From positions 1-20,643 of the IMG/VR virus record IMGVR_UViG_3300032087_003540: a stretch of 20,643 bases of DNA; one strand, 5' to 3'. This document shows positions 7,285-13,963 of the stretch, piece after piece (positions within the stretch are counted from its first letter, which is position 1; each line of letters starts with the position of its first letter). The DNA comes from a virus. The translations under genes were made by a program, and so were the position numbers. Under the pieces are notes generated by a model. The model was not told where the DNA came from and ran no database searches. It was given only the letters and a program-made list of their open reading frames with translations.

Positions 7285-9045
7285 TTACTCATATTCATAT
7301 TCACTAACCTCTTCATATACCTTTTTCTCATTACTGAATGAAAAGAATGCTTGACCTATATGACCATAGATACCTTGCTCTCTAATCTTCCTAGTAATTA
7401 TCTTGGTAGTATTATCCTCGAAGTCTCTATGAACTACTAAAGCAGCATCACTCATGTTTGCCCAATGTGCAGAACCACTAACTTGGTATAAGTCTGGTGG
7501 AGGAACTACTCCACTATCGTTTCTCTGTAGCTTATGAGGGTGGGCTACCATCCAGACAACTATTTGATGGTTTCTAGCAAACTGCTGACATTTAGCAATT
7601 ATATCTCTTATGTGCTCATCTTCTCTTTTAGCATAATCTCTGTTAGGGCTAATCTGATTAAATGGGTCTATAACTAATCCCTTAATACCAAACCTTTGCT
7701 TGGCTACCTTCGCCTTACTTAATATAAACTCTATGTCTGGGATTTCTTCTGTGTTCTCTATAAACTTAAAATGATTGTCCAAGAACTCTATCCCACCATT
7801 TAGTTCATCTTGTGTCATTCTAGCGTGTAAACCTATGTCAAAAGGCTTTCTACATCTCTTTTCAAGTAAACGCCTAATATGATTTGGTGTTGAGTGTTCT
7901 GGGCTAAATATAGCAAAGTTCCAATTCTCTCTTTCAGCTAAGTTTAATAACAACTGATCTAAGAAGTTACTTTTACCATGATTAGGTATGCCAGTTATTA
8001 GGTTAAATGTACTTGGCATAATCTTGTATATTTTATCTAACTCTTTGAAACCAGTACTAAAAGCTTTCTGCTCATTACCATCATAAATGTTCTGCACACT
8101 ATCGTGATACTCTTTGACGCCATGTAAACCTTGTACTGGGAACTCTTCAGCATACTGTATACATTCTCTTAATATTTGAGTATCATAATGTATTAAACAT
8201 TCGTTGGCATCTTTACACTGCCAATCATCTATTCTAGGGAAATTGACAACCTTACAAATGTCTTTACCAAATCTATGTATAATCTCCAACCTCAACGCCT
8301 TACCATTTTCATCAGCATCTGTGGCTACGATTACTTCGTCAGCATCAAAAATCCATTTAGAATGTTCAAACGCCATAAACCTTTTGTCGTCAGATTTAAA
8401 TTTCGCTGTTTGAGGTGCTCCATCTGGTAGACTTACTACATTTCTAAACCCAGCTTCATATAATGCCAACACATCCATTTCACCTTCAACAAATATAACA
8501 GTTTTCATATCTGTTTCTTCCCAATGTGCTCTTAACATATCTATATTATACAAACACTTAGTGGCATTTTTCTCTTGCAGAAACTTCTTATCTTTTGTTC
8601 TACTTTTTATATTTACAATATCTCCTTCAAGATAATATGGAAAACATAGCTTCTGATCTTTAGTAAATAACTTAAAAGCATCTGCAGTATCTTTTGTTAT
8701 TTTTCTATTTGCCAACCATAACAAAGAACCTTCTGATAGTTGGTGATTCGCATTTGATAATATTGGCGTAGGTGGTGTAACTTCTATTGGCTGTTCCCTT
8801 ACAATTCTTGGTTGTCTCATAGGTAAATTAATATTCTCCTTAACTCCCCCAGTCCAATCGCAATGATGACACATCCATAATATTGATTCGTATGTAACTG
8901 TAACTGACAAACAAGGGTCATGCTTCTTTCTTCTACTTGGGGAGCATTCTGGACATCTAGTTCTGTAGTCGCCTACCCCATAGTTATTTAAATGTATTCC
9001 TTGATCCATTGCTTTTTCTGCTAGTGATTTTTCGTTCTTCATCAT
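7285..9045 (-). CDS. Primase-helicase, T7 gp4-like
   Basis: A 586-aa replication enzyme expected to unwind the fork and lay down RNA primers. In order: a zinc-binding domain (Cys31, Cys34, Cys59, Cys62); a TOPRIM fold with VEGEMDVL (Glu187, Asp191) and the metal pair DAD at 243-245; a linker; and a RecA-like hexameric helicase with Walker A GIPNHGKS (352-359), Walker B GLVIDPFNQ (Asp460), the motif VVWMVAHPHK (His502) and a likely arginine finger region near TRKIRE. The length matches gp4/Twinkle enzymes. ATG at 9045 has AGGA 7 bases upstream; a second ATG follows directly. It is downstream of the initiator gene by 4 bases, so the two are one replication unit. Confidence 0.93.
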   Translation of the reverse strand: MMKNEKSLAEKAMDQGIHLNNYGVGDYRTRCPECSPSRRKKHDPCLSVTVTYESILWMCHHCDWTGGVKENINLPMRQPRIVREQPIEVTPPTPILSNANHQLSEGSLLWLANRKITKDTADAFKLFTKDQKLCFPYYLEGDIVNIKSRTKDKKFLQEKNATKCLYNIDMLRAHWEETDMKTVIFVEGEMDVLALYEAGFRNVVSLPDGAPQTAKFKSDDKRFMAFEHSKWIFDADEVIVATDADENGKALRLEIIHRFGKDICKVVNFPRIDDWQCKDANECLIHYDTQILRECIQYAEEFPVQGLHGVKEYHDSVQNIYDGNEQKAFSTGFKELDKIYKIMPSTFNLITGIPNHGKSNFLDQLLLNLAERENWNFAIFSPEHSTPNHIRRLLEKRCRKPFDIGLHARMTQDELNGGIEFLDNHFKFIENTEEIPDIEFILSKAKVAKQRFGIKGLVIDPFNQISPNRDYAKREDEHIRDIIAKCQQFARNHQIVVWMVAHPHKLQRNDSGVVPPPDLYQVSGSAHWANMSDAALVVHRDFEDNTTKIITRKIREQGIYGHIGQAFFSFSNEKKVYEEVSEYEYE

Positions 9046-9049
9046 TTGT

Positions 9050-9673
9050 TTATCCTACTAATAAGTTTAAGTTTGTTTTTCGTTGTTTAGGTTGCTCTAC
9101 ATCATTAAATCGCTTTTGCGATAACCAAGTCTTGGCGTGTGGAATAAATCGTTCATCTTTCCCCGATTGCGACTTAGCAAATGATCTTGTCTTATTTATT
9201 AAATTTTCAAAAGTAATTTCTTTATTCTTCATTGTTATTTGGAACTTTTGTGAAGCTCCAAACTTATTGTCATTAGGTCTGTTTGGATACTCTTTCCAAA
9301 ACAATTCAAATTCCTTACTATATTCTTTTTTATTATGATAGGTTATTGGTGTCGCATTTTGCAGAGGGGGTGGGGTAGCATTTTGCGACTGGGTATCTAT
9401 ATTGAGTTTATATATGTTACTTGTCTGTCTATGATTATTATTTTCTGTTAGCTGAAATCTTTTCTCAATATCAATAAAATTCATATCTTTCAAACGCTTA
9501 AGTGATCTAATGACTGTGTCAGTGCTACACTCACATAGCTCTGCAATCTTCTTGTGTGAAGGATAGCAACTGTTTTCTGCATCAGTAAAGTTAGCTAATA
9601 TAATAAGAACTAACTTATCTGTACTGTTACCTACCTTAACCTCTGACGCCCATTTCAACGCTGACCATGACAT
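9050..9673 (-). CDS. Winged-helix replication initiator-like protein (207 aa)
   Basis: Residues 1-95 form a winged helix: SALKWASEVKVGNSTDKLVLIILANFTD, then YPSHKKIAELCECSTDTVIRSLKRL as the HTH, then the wing. This is typical of phage replication proteins such as the lambda O type. Residues 95-115 are a linker with a repeated QNATP. Residues 120-192 (ELFWKEYPNRPNDNKFGASQKF... FIPHAKTWLSQKRF) match the small C-terminal domain found in many phage replication or primosome proteins that recruit helicase. It is followed directly by the primase-helicase gene. Likely role: bind the origin and load the helicase. The assignment to initiation is from domain build and context. Confidence 0.8.
   Translation of the reverse strand: MSWSALKWASEVKVGNSTDKLVLIILANFTDAENSCYPSHKKIAELCECSTDTVIRSLKRLKDMNFIDIEKRFQLTENNNHRQTSNIYKLNIDTQSQNATPPPLQNATPITYHNKKEYSKEFELFWKEYPNRPNDNKFGASQKFQITMKNKEITFENLINKTRSFAKSQSGKDERFIPHAKTWLSQKRFNDVEQPKQRKTNLNLLVG
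9351..9390. other. Candidate replication origin core: paired GCATTTTGC repeats inside the initiator gene
   Basis: Two copies of GCATTTTGC (9354-9362 and 9378-9386) lie 24 bases apart, flanked on the outside by GTC and GAC, so the pair is both a direct repeat and an interrupted inverted repeat (GTCGC...GCGAC). A G-rich run, GAGGGGGTGGGG, lies between them at 9364-9375. Lambda-type phages keep origin iterons inside the initiator gene's linker region, exactly where these lie. Only two repeats are seen, and they coincide with a repeated peptide, so a pure protein repeat is the alternative. Confidence 0.35.
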
Positions 9674-9682
9674 ATAAGTTCT

Positions 9683-10015
9683 CTACCTCAAAACTTCTGT
9701 TATCAATATTGGTGGATTATATGTAGATAGAATTTTCTTTCTAAGCATATAATCCCTTGTCTTAGTGGCTTTAGACTTTACATCTTCCACAACCACTTCA
9801 CCATCTTTTTTATAGCGAAAGTCTGCAGTATACCTACCTATCTTTACGCCATTACACATCAGATCAAACTTTGGATGTATTTCCAAATCTGATATTTCTT
9901 TGGCTCTAAGAAGGTATTCTAACTCAACAAACCTCTTAAGCTCACGCTTACTATCAAAAACCTCACCCTTGTAAGTTTGCTTGATGGCGTTGTATTTGTT
10001 TCTCGTAAAAGTCAT
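9683..10015 (-). CDS. DUF1064-type PD-(D/E)XK nuclease (110 aa)
   Basis: Starting at ATG 10015 (MTFTRNKYNAIKQTY), the protein shows the DUF1064 layout: an F(D/E)SKRELKR helix, a LRAKEISDLEIHPKF segment, then GRYTADFRY (Asp65) and VVVEDVKSKATKT (Glu77-Asp78, Lys80), which is the D...(D/E)xK core of a small endonuclease-like fold, and a final LRKKIL helix. GAGG lies 9 bases upstream of this ATG. The frame is open further, up to 10102, but that extension would overlap the whole HTH gene and does not look like the family. It still overlaps the regulator's 3' end by 53 bases. Related phage proteins are thought to act in DNA processing or Holliday-junction resolution; the exact substrate is unknown. 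Confidence 0.85.
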   Translation of the reverse strand: MTFTRNKYNAIKQTYKGEVFDSKRELKRFVELEYLLRAKEISDLEIHPKFDLMCNGVKIGRYTADFRYKKDGEVVVEDVKSKATKTRDYMLRKKILSTYNPPILITEVLR

Positions 10016-10184
10016 GACCAGTAACCTCGTTATTAGTAAAGTCAAAAATAAGTTTAGCTTTATTAAATCGTGGTAGAGTTTCGCCCCTACTCCACTTTTC
10101 AATATTCCTAAACGACACTCCTATTTCTTCACCAAAGGTTCTGTAGTTGTAGCCATTCCTTCTAATCCATTCTCCTAATTGCAT
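9963..10184 (-). CDS. Small HTH (XRE/Cro-like) regulator (73 aa)
   Basis: The product begins MQLGEWIRRNGYNYRTFGEEIGVSFRNIEKWSRGETLPRF. Residues 13-37 form a helix-turn-helix of the Cro/XRE type, with the conserved final turn W(S)RGETLP. It is the first gene of the leftward block and faces a divergent promoter region that carries a 23-bp palindrome, so it is the natural candidate to bind there as a Cro-like repressor. GGAG sits 8 bases before the ATG. Only one such regulator is present in the window, and no CI-like partner with a dimerisation or protease domain is seen. Confidence 0.8.
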   Translation of the reverse strand: MQLGEWIRRNGYNYRTFGEEIGVSFRNIEKWSRGETLPRFNKAKLIFDFTNNEVTGHDFYEKQIQRHQANLQG

Positions 10185-10252
10185 TAGATTTTCTCCATAA
10201 AAAAATTACACTAATACAGATTTAATTTTATGTAAACTAAAAAAAACTTTTT

Positions 10253-10275
10253 AAAAGGGTTTGACAAACCTTTTT
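10253..10275. promoter_or_regulatory. Near-perfect 23-bp palindrome, probable operator in the divergent control region
   Basis: Arms of 11 bases flank a central A at 10264: left arm AAAAGGGTTTG (10253-10263), right arm CAAACCTTTTT (10265-10275), with one mismatch. The core GGTTTG-A-CAAACC is perfect. It covers the -35 box of the rightward promoter, where a bound repressor would block RNA polymerase. The adjacent HTH gene is the likely binder. A transcription terminator is unlikely because both flanking genes point away from it. Confidence 0.65.
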
Positions 10276-10289
10276 TATGGGAGTACAAC
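10261..10289 (+). promoter_or_regulatory. Rightward early promoter for the recombination operon
   Basis: TTGACA (10261-10266), a 17-base spacer and TACAAC (10284-10289) give a sigma70-type promoter, with a perfect -35 and weak -10. It precedes the zinc-protein gene by 35 bases, and the leader ends with AACGAACAAGGAGAAA as in the other leaders of this strand. The rest of 10185-10260 is A/T-rich; I could not pick a convincing leftward promoter in it, although one must exist there or inside the first gene. Confidence 0.6.
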
Positions 10290-10324
10290 AATTTTAATAA
10301 TGAACAACGAACAAGGAGAAAAAG

Positions 10325-10525
10325 ATGGCTAAAGGTTACTTAGGAACATATGGAGCAAGAAAGTGCAAAATATGTAAAGGCAATATCGAAGTAATAAATG
10401 GTTATAGAGATGGACACAATGCTCTACCAGTGACTAAAGGTAGGTGTTGCTCAGACTGTAACTCAAGTGTAGTTTTTAAAGCTAGATTAGATCAAATTGA
10501 AAAGCTACTTAAGAAGTCAGTATAA
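10325..10525 (+). CDS. Zinc-finger-like small protein (66 aa)
   Basis: First gene of the rightward operon. CKICKGN (Cys14, Cys17) and GRCCSDCNSSVV (Cys41/42, Cys45) form two CxxC-type knuckles of a treble-clef or zinc-ribbon fold, separated by a segment ending NALPVTKG. A small protein of the pattern CxxCGK...N.A.PV..GRCC..CN is widespread in phages, usually near recombination or replication genes, with no known function. AAGGAG precedes the ATG by 6 bases, and its stop overlaps the start of the exonuclease gene (TAATG). Confidence 0.8.
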   Translation: MAKGYLGTYGARKCKICKGNIEVINGYRDGHNALPVTKGRCCSDCNSSVVFKARLDQIEKLLKKSV

Positions 10526-11286
10526 TGAAGAGCAACAATCCCTTCGAGGCTCATAACATAGAACATCTGTCACCTAGCAAGATTAACTTGTGGGTGGCAG
10601 ACCCAGCACTTTTTGTAGGCACATATCTATGTGGTATGAAAGGGTCTTTTGGTGTAGGTGCATTTAGAGGTACTGCAGTAGAACACGCCTTAGAGAAAAA
10701 GTTATCCAACAAGGACTTTCCACAAAAGGCTATAGACGAGTTCTTGTATGGTTCTTTTGACAAAGAATGTCTAGAGCATGACATATCAGAAAACGATGAT
10801 AAGCTAATCAAAGAAAGAACTGCATTAGAGCTATATTATAATGTTGCCTTAGAAACTTATGCAGACTTTGGTACGCCTACTCATTATCAACAAAAAGTCT
10901 ACTTTCAACACGAAGACTTACCCATACCATTTCTAGGATACATAGACTTTATGTATGAAGACAGTATCAGAGACTTAAAAACAGTTGGCGTAAGACCATC
11001 AAAGTTCTCTGAGGCTCATCAAAGGCAATTAGCAGTATATTCTTATGCTTACCCTGATAAGGAAATGTGGTGTGACTATGTGACAAAAAGAGAAGCCGTG
11101 TCTTTTAAATTACAAAACCCAAAGGAAAAATTTAAAGAAGTGATGAGAATTTGTTTTGGGCTACAAAAATTCTTGAGTATCAGTAATGATGCTTTTGAAC
11201 TAGCGTCTATGCTACATCCCAATTATGACGATTGGAGATGGAGTGAGGACATGAAACAACAATCAACCAAAATTTGGAGTAACTAA
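10525..11286 (+). CDS. RecB/Cas4-family PD-(D/E)XK exonuclease (253 aa)
   Basis: Motifs of the PDDEXK_1 nuclease group appear in order: LSPSKINLW near the N-terminus, FRGTAVEHALE (His54), PFLGYIDFMYEDSIRDLKTV (Asp141, Asp150, Lys152) and QRQLAVYSYAY (166-175, the QxxxY helix). There is no helicase part. Standing just before an ERF annealase, it is the probable 5'-3' resection partner of a two-component phage recombination system. No four-cysteine cluster like that of Cas4 was seen. It begins in a TAATG overlap with the upstream gene and ends 2 bases before the ERF gene. Confidence 0.88.
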   Translation: MKSNNPFEAHNIEHLSPSKINLWVADPALFVGTYLCGMKGSFGVGAFRGTAVEHALEKKLSNKDFPQKAIDEFLYGSFDKECLEHDISENDDKLIKERTALELYYNVALETYADFGTPTHYQQKVYFQHEDLPIPFLGYIDFMYEDSIRDLKTVGVRPSKFSEAHQRQLAVYSYAYPDKEMWCDYVTKREAVSFKLQNPKEKFKEVMRICFGLQKFLSISNDAFELASMLHPNYDDWRWSEDMKQQSTKIWSN

Positions 11287-11288
11287 CA

Positions 11289-12020
11289 ATGAACTACCAA
11301 TCTGAAAAAACCAATCTTGTTTTGCAAGCTATAGAAGATGCAAGGCAAGAGTTTTCTCCTCTAGAGAAAAGTGGTGTTAATGCTTTTTTTAAAAACAAAA
11401 AAGGTGACCCTCATATGTATAGCACATTAGATAATATATTTGATGCATGTATGCCAGCTTTACATAAACATAAATTATCTGTGGTGTACCAAGTGCAGAT
11501 TATGCAAACTGCAAACACACTAGAAAACGTACTTACAACCACCATAACTCATTTACCCTCTAATCAGTTTATTACCTCTTGCAGTACTTTGGGCAATCAA
11601 AGTGCTAAAAGCCAAGATGTGGGTTCAGCTATTACTTATCTTAGAAGATACCAAATACAAGCTATGTTGAACTTAGAAGCAGACTTTGAGGATGATGGTA
11701 ATTTAGCATCGGGTAACAAAACTGGCGAATCAAACATAATTGATAAAAAAGAAAACACTACAATGCCAAAGCGTAAGTATGTTTTATTTAACAAAGATGG
11801 GAATATTGCTTCATCTGTATCAGCATTTGGAACTTATCTAGGTGAATTAAATAAAGCTATAAGTATGATAAAGAGCAATCATTCTTGTTGTTCTGCGACT
11901 ATAATTCAGTTGCAAGATATAAAATTGTGGGCTGAAGGGCTTGGTGAACAACATAAGAAGAACGCCACAACCATGATAAAAAAATGTGAACAATATATTA
12001 AACTTTTCAAAGGAGAATAA
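11289..12020 (+). CDS. erf: ERF-family single-strand annealing protein (243 aa)
   Basis: The N-terminal domain (1-140) carries the ERF pattern: NAFFKNKKGDPHMYSTLDNIFDACMPALHKHKLSVV, a beta-rich section (VLTTTITHLPSNQFI), then SQDVGSAITYLRRYQIQAMLNLEADFEDDGN, the family's hallmark GSAxTYxRRYxLxxxL and acidic DDG end. Annealases of this kind pair complementary single strands during recombination-dependent replication. The C-terminal 100 residues are unlike usual ERF tails: KYVLFNKDGNIASSVSAFGTYLGEL, then a basic helical section with Cys pairs. GGAG lies 9 bases before the ATG. Its partner exonuclease is upstream and the putative SSB follows after 1 base. Confidence 0.9.
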   Translation: MNYQSEKTNLVLQAIEDARQEFSPLEKSGVNAFFKNKKGDPHMYSTLDNIFDACMPALHKHKLSVVYQVQIMQTANTLENVLTTTITHLPSNQFITSCSTLGNQSAKSQDVGSAITYLRRYQIQAMLNLEADFEDDGNLASGNKTGESNIIDKKENTTMPKRKYVLFNKDGNIASSVSAFGTYLGELNKAISMIKSNHSCCSATIIQLQDIKLWAEGLGEQHKKNATTMIKKCEQYIKLFKGE

Positions 12021-12021
12021 A

Positions 12022-12432
12022 ATGCAAAAAGATAACACAAATGCTGGAATATTATATAAAAACACTGATGATTGGCAAATTGTACAACAAGGCAAGCTAA
12101 ACCTTGAGGGTGAAGAGCATAGAATTATTGGCGTAAAACGTAAGAATAAAGATGGTCAGCCTATGGTAGAGCTTTATAGAGCTATAGGAACTCTAAAGGC
12201 AAACGATAGTAAACAGACTGATAAATCTCCAGACGCTAAAGGTGTAGTTAATAAAATCATGAATAGTGGTGCTATGACTATTTCTGCTTGGAAAGATGTA
12301 TCTGAAGCAGGGAACGCCTACACTAGTTTAAAAGTTAGAGAGTTCACTAGTAATGAAGATGGCATAGACAATGATCCACATAGTGAAAAAAATGTACTTT
12401 ATAACAACAATATAGAAGATATTGGCTTCTAA
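12022..12432 (+). CDS. Putative ssDNA-binding protein with SSB-like acidic tail (136 aa)
   Basis: The ATG at 12022 is chosen because GGAG lies 7 bases upstream; an in-frame ATG at 11986 would lie inside the ERF gene. The body is beta-rich (GILYKNTDDWQIVQQGKLNLEGEEHRIIGVKRK, then WKDVSEAGNAYTSLKVREF) and could be an OB-like barrel. The tail is Asn/Asp-rich and ends in IEDIGF, close to the DDIPF tip through which bacterial SSB recruits partners. With the exonuclease and annealase just upstream, an SSB role is sensible. The fold is not proven by any diagnostic motif, so this is motif plus context. Confidence 0.6.
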   Translation: MQKDNTNAGILYKNTDDWQIVQQGKLNLEGEEHRIIGVKRKNKDGQPMVELYRAIGTLKANDSKQTDKSPDAKGVVNKIMNSGAMTISAWKDVSEAGNAYTSLKVREFTSNEDGIDNDPHSEKNVLYNNNIEDIGF

Positions 12433-12433
12433 A

Positions 12434-12775
12434 ATGCTAATACCTAAGTCTCGTAAAATTAAAAACAAAAAACACCTTATGTTTGTAGCTAAACAAGTAT
12501 GTTGTCTAAATGGCATAGCTGCTGATTGGTGTAGGGGCAATGTTCAAGCACATCATCTTCTGAAGCCATATGAAGGTAAAAGAGGTATGGGCATGAAGTC
12601 TAGTGACAATAATGTAATACCACTTTGTTATTTTCATCATGCTGAGTTGCACGACACACAAGGTGATGAAGATAAGTTTTGGATTAACTACGATTTAAAT
12701 GAAAATTATGGCAGAGACAAAGCTAATTATTGGTGGGGTATTTCGCCATATAACCAAGAAAGATTTAAAAAATGA
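12434..12775 (+). CDS. HNH/Ref-like nuclease (113 aa)
   Basis: The sequence contains CCLNGIAADWCRGNVQAHHLLKP, GKRGMGMKSSDNNVIPLCYFHHAELHDTQGDEDKFW and a Trp-rich end. The H-H pair, the D-N-NVIPLC segment and the later HHAELH match the beta-beta-alpha metal finger of the HNH superfamily, closest to the YbcO/DUF968 and Ref recombination-associated nucleases. A TTG four codons earlier is possible, but the ATG 1 base after the upstream stop fits reinitiation. No strong Shine-Dalgarno sequence is seen. It lies in the recombination operon and probably nicks branched or RecA-bound DNA; this last point is inferred from relatives. Confidence 0.8.
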   Translation: MLIPKSRKIKNKKHLMFVAKQVCCLNGIAADWCRGNVQAHHLLKPYEGKRGMGMKSSDNNVIPLCYFHHAELHDTQGDEDKFWINYDLNENYGRDKANYWWGISPYNQERFKK

Positions 12776-13107
12776 ACGAACAAATAATTTCAGAAAAAGA
12801 AGTATCAAAAGCATTAGACTATTTAAGAGATTCCGCTGCGGAGGTTGCTAAAGCTAAAGCAGAAAGAATATATCTAGAAGAATACAGAAAATCACTTAAG
12901 GCATTAATAATGAAAGACCATTTGGATATATCTGTTTCTGCACAAGAGAGAGAGGCATACGCTAGTGATGAATATGTAAAACATTTACGAGCAATGCAAA
13001 TTGCTATAGAAAGAGATGAGAAGTTAAGATTTATGAGAATAGCTGCTGAGGCTAAGATTAATGCTTGGCAAACAATGTCAGCTAACTATAGATCGATAAA
13101 GTTATAA
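12772..13107 (+). CDS. Conserved coiled-coil phage protein (111 aa)
   Basis: A nearly all-helical charged protein: KALDYLRDSAAEVAKAKAERIYLEEYRKSLKALIM, then AQEREAYASDEYVKHLRAM, then RFMRIAAEAKINAWQTMSANYR. I recognise this pattern from many phage genomes next to ERF/SSB genes, without a known function. It starts in an ATGA overlap with the HNH gene and is the last gene of the first rightward transcription unit, followed by structured non-coding DNA. A nucleoprotein or recombination mediator role is conceivable from context alone. Confidence 0.75.
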   Translation: MNEQIISEKEVSKALDYLRDSAAEVAKAKAERIYLEEYRKSLKALIMKDHLDISVSAQEREAYASDEYVKHLRAMQIAIERDEKLRFMRIAAEAKINAWQTMSANYRSIKL

Positions 13108-13108
13108 T

Positions 13109-13181
13109 TCTACGCTGATCTCTACCTCTGAGCGTAGATAGGGGTGATTAGGTGTCCTCCAAGATAAACTACCTAGTCACC
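13109..13181 (+). ncRNA. Two tandem stem-loops after the recombination operon (attenuator/terminator or small RNA)
   Basis: First hairpin: TCTACGCT (13109-13116) pairs perfectly with AGCGTAGA (13131-13138). Second: GGTGATTAGGT (13143-13153) pairs with ACCTAGTCACC (13171-13181), with one G-U pair in 11. The first is 2 bases after the upstream stop. Neither is followed by a clear U-run, so a plain intrinsic terminator is doubtful; a 3' stabiliser or a small RNA is possible. The rest of 13182-13229 is A/T-rich and shows nothing else. Confidence 0.5.
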
Positions 13182-13229
13182 TCACCTCAAATTCTGTCTA
13201 TTTTTATTAAAAAAAACATCTTATAAGGG

Positions 13230-13258
13230 TTGACATTTGTATCTACAAAAATTATATT
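13230..13258 (+). promoter_or_regulatory. Promoter with TGTA-N2-TACA operator-like site (cassette 2)
   Basis: TTGACA (13230-13235), a 17-base spacer and TATATT (13253-13258) form a near-consensus sigma70 promoter. TGTATCTACA at 13238-13247, a perfect inverted repeat around TC, starts 2 bases after the -35. The predicted transcript starts near 13265 and carries the AACGAACAACAAAA leader shared with other promoters on this strand. Confidence 0.75.
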
Positions 13259-13291
13259 AAAAAAATAACGAACAACAAAATGGAGATAAAA

Positions 13292-13639
13292 ATGAGATAT
13301 TTAGATATAGAAAGTATTTGGAATAAAAATGGCGATAGCATTCTTAACAGAAAAAGTGAGCACCAAGAGTTAACTTTTAATGTGAATCACAACAGAGGTT
13401 TTTCTAAATGCTATCTTTTTGAAGACCAAGCTGAAGATAAGATTTGGATTATGTCAGTAGGTGCTTGTATCAAAGCAGTTTACACTGATGCAGATCGTGC
13501 TGAAGGCGAAAGGCTTTCTAAGGAATTACCACTAAATCATGGCGACACTGTTCGTATTAAGGGTAGGGGCGAAAAAGAGTTTTCTGTACATGTAAATGGT
13601 GCTTACTCTGACTTAGGCTACCTAGTTCCAATAAACTAA
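13292..13639 (+). CDS. Hypothetical protein (115 aa)
   Basis: The ATG at 13292 is chosen over the in-frame ATG at 13280 because the GGAG that starts inside the latter is the ribosome site: the same leader in two sister cassettes has AGGAGAAA at this place. The product (MRYLDIESIWNKNGDSIL...) is a mixed alpha/beta protein with FSKCYLFEDQAEDKIWIMSVGACIKAVYTDADRA and later GDTVRIKGRGEKEFSVHV, suggesting a small beta barrel at the C-terminus. No family is recognised. It is a single-gene unit, with its own promoter and a terminator after it. Confidence 0.7.
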   Translation: MRYLDIESIWNKNGDSILNRKSEHQELTFNVNHNRGFSKCYLFEDQAEDKIWIMSVGACIKAVYTDADRAEGERLSKELPLNHGDTVRIKGRGEKEFSVHVNGAYSDLGYLVPIN

Positions 13640-13642
13640 GAT

Positions 13643-13666
13643 AAGGGGTTTAATTACCCCTTTTAT
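13643..13666 (+). terminator. Rho-independent terminator
   Basis: AAGGGGT (13643-13649) pairs with ACCCCTT (13656-13662) across a TTAATT loop and continues into TTTTATT. It lies 3 bases after the 115-aa gene's stop and directly before the next promoter, so it separates two transcription units. Confidence 0.75.
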
Positions 13667-13670
13667 TGGG

Positions 13671-13699
13671 TTGACTTATATATTTACATATGCAATAAA
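13671..13699 (+). promoter_or_regulatory. Promoter with degenerate operator (cassette 3)
   Basis: TTGACT at 13671-13676, a 17-base spacer and an A/T-rich -10 (AATAAA at 13694, or TAAATA two bases later). At the same offset as in the sister cassettes the spacer has TATATTTACA (13679-13688), one arm of the TGTA-N2-TACA palindrome intact. The leader AACGATTAACAAAATTAGGAGAAA follows the shared pattern. Confidence 0.6.
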
Positions 13700-13732
13700 T
13701 AATTAACGATTAACAAAATTAGGAGAAACGAT

Positions 13733-13963
13733 ATGAACGAACTATTACACGATATAAAGGTTTTGGAAAACTTAGAGTACAACCTTAAATGTCATCAATC
13801 GCTATATGGTAAGGATAACTACTACATAGCCATGTCTATGAAAACTATCAAAAAATCTATCTCTGAAAAGAAAAAAATCGTAGAGAATTTTGAGAAAGAA
13901 AATATGTCATATGCTGACTATGAGGAGCACATGAAGGGTGTAGGTCTTAACGATGTTGCTTAG
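13733..13963 (+). CDS. Hypothetical coiled-coil protein (76 aa)
   Basis: A charged, mostly helical protein: LLHDIKVLENLEYNLKCHQSLYGKDNYYIAMSMKTIKKSISEKKKIVENFEKENMSYADYEEHM. AGGAG lies 8 bases before the ATG. It opens the cassette 3 transcript and its end overlaps a 43-codon membrane-protein frame by 11 bases. No family is recognised. Confidence 0.7.
   Translation: MNELLHDIKVLENLEYNLKCHQSLYGKDNYYIAMSMKTIKKSISEKKKIVENFEKENMSYADYEEHMKGVGLNDVA

Noticed and set aside
13109-13181. tRNA or tRNA-like gene
   Set aside because: The two stems do not form a cloverleaf; there is no acceptor closing stem, anticodon loop or TTC-type T-loop.
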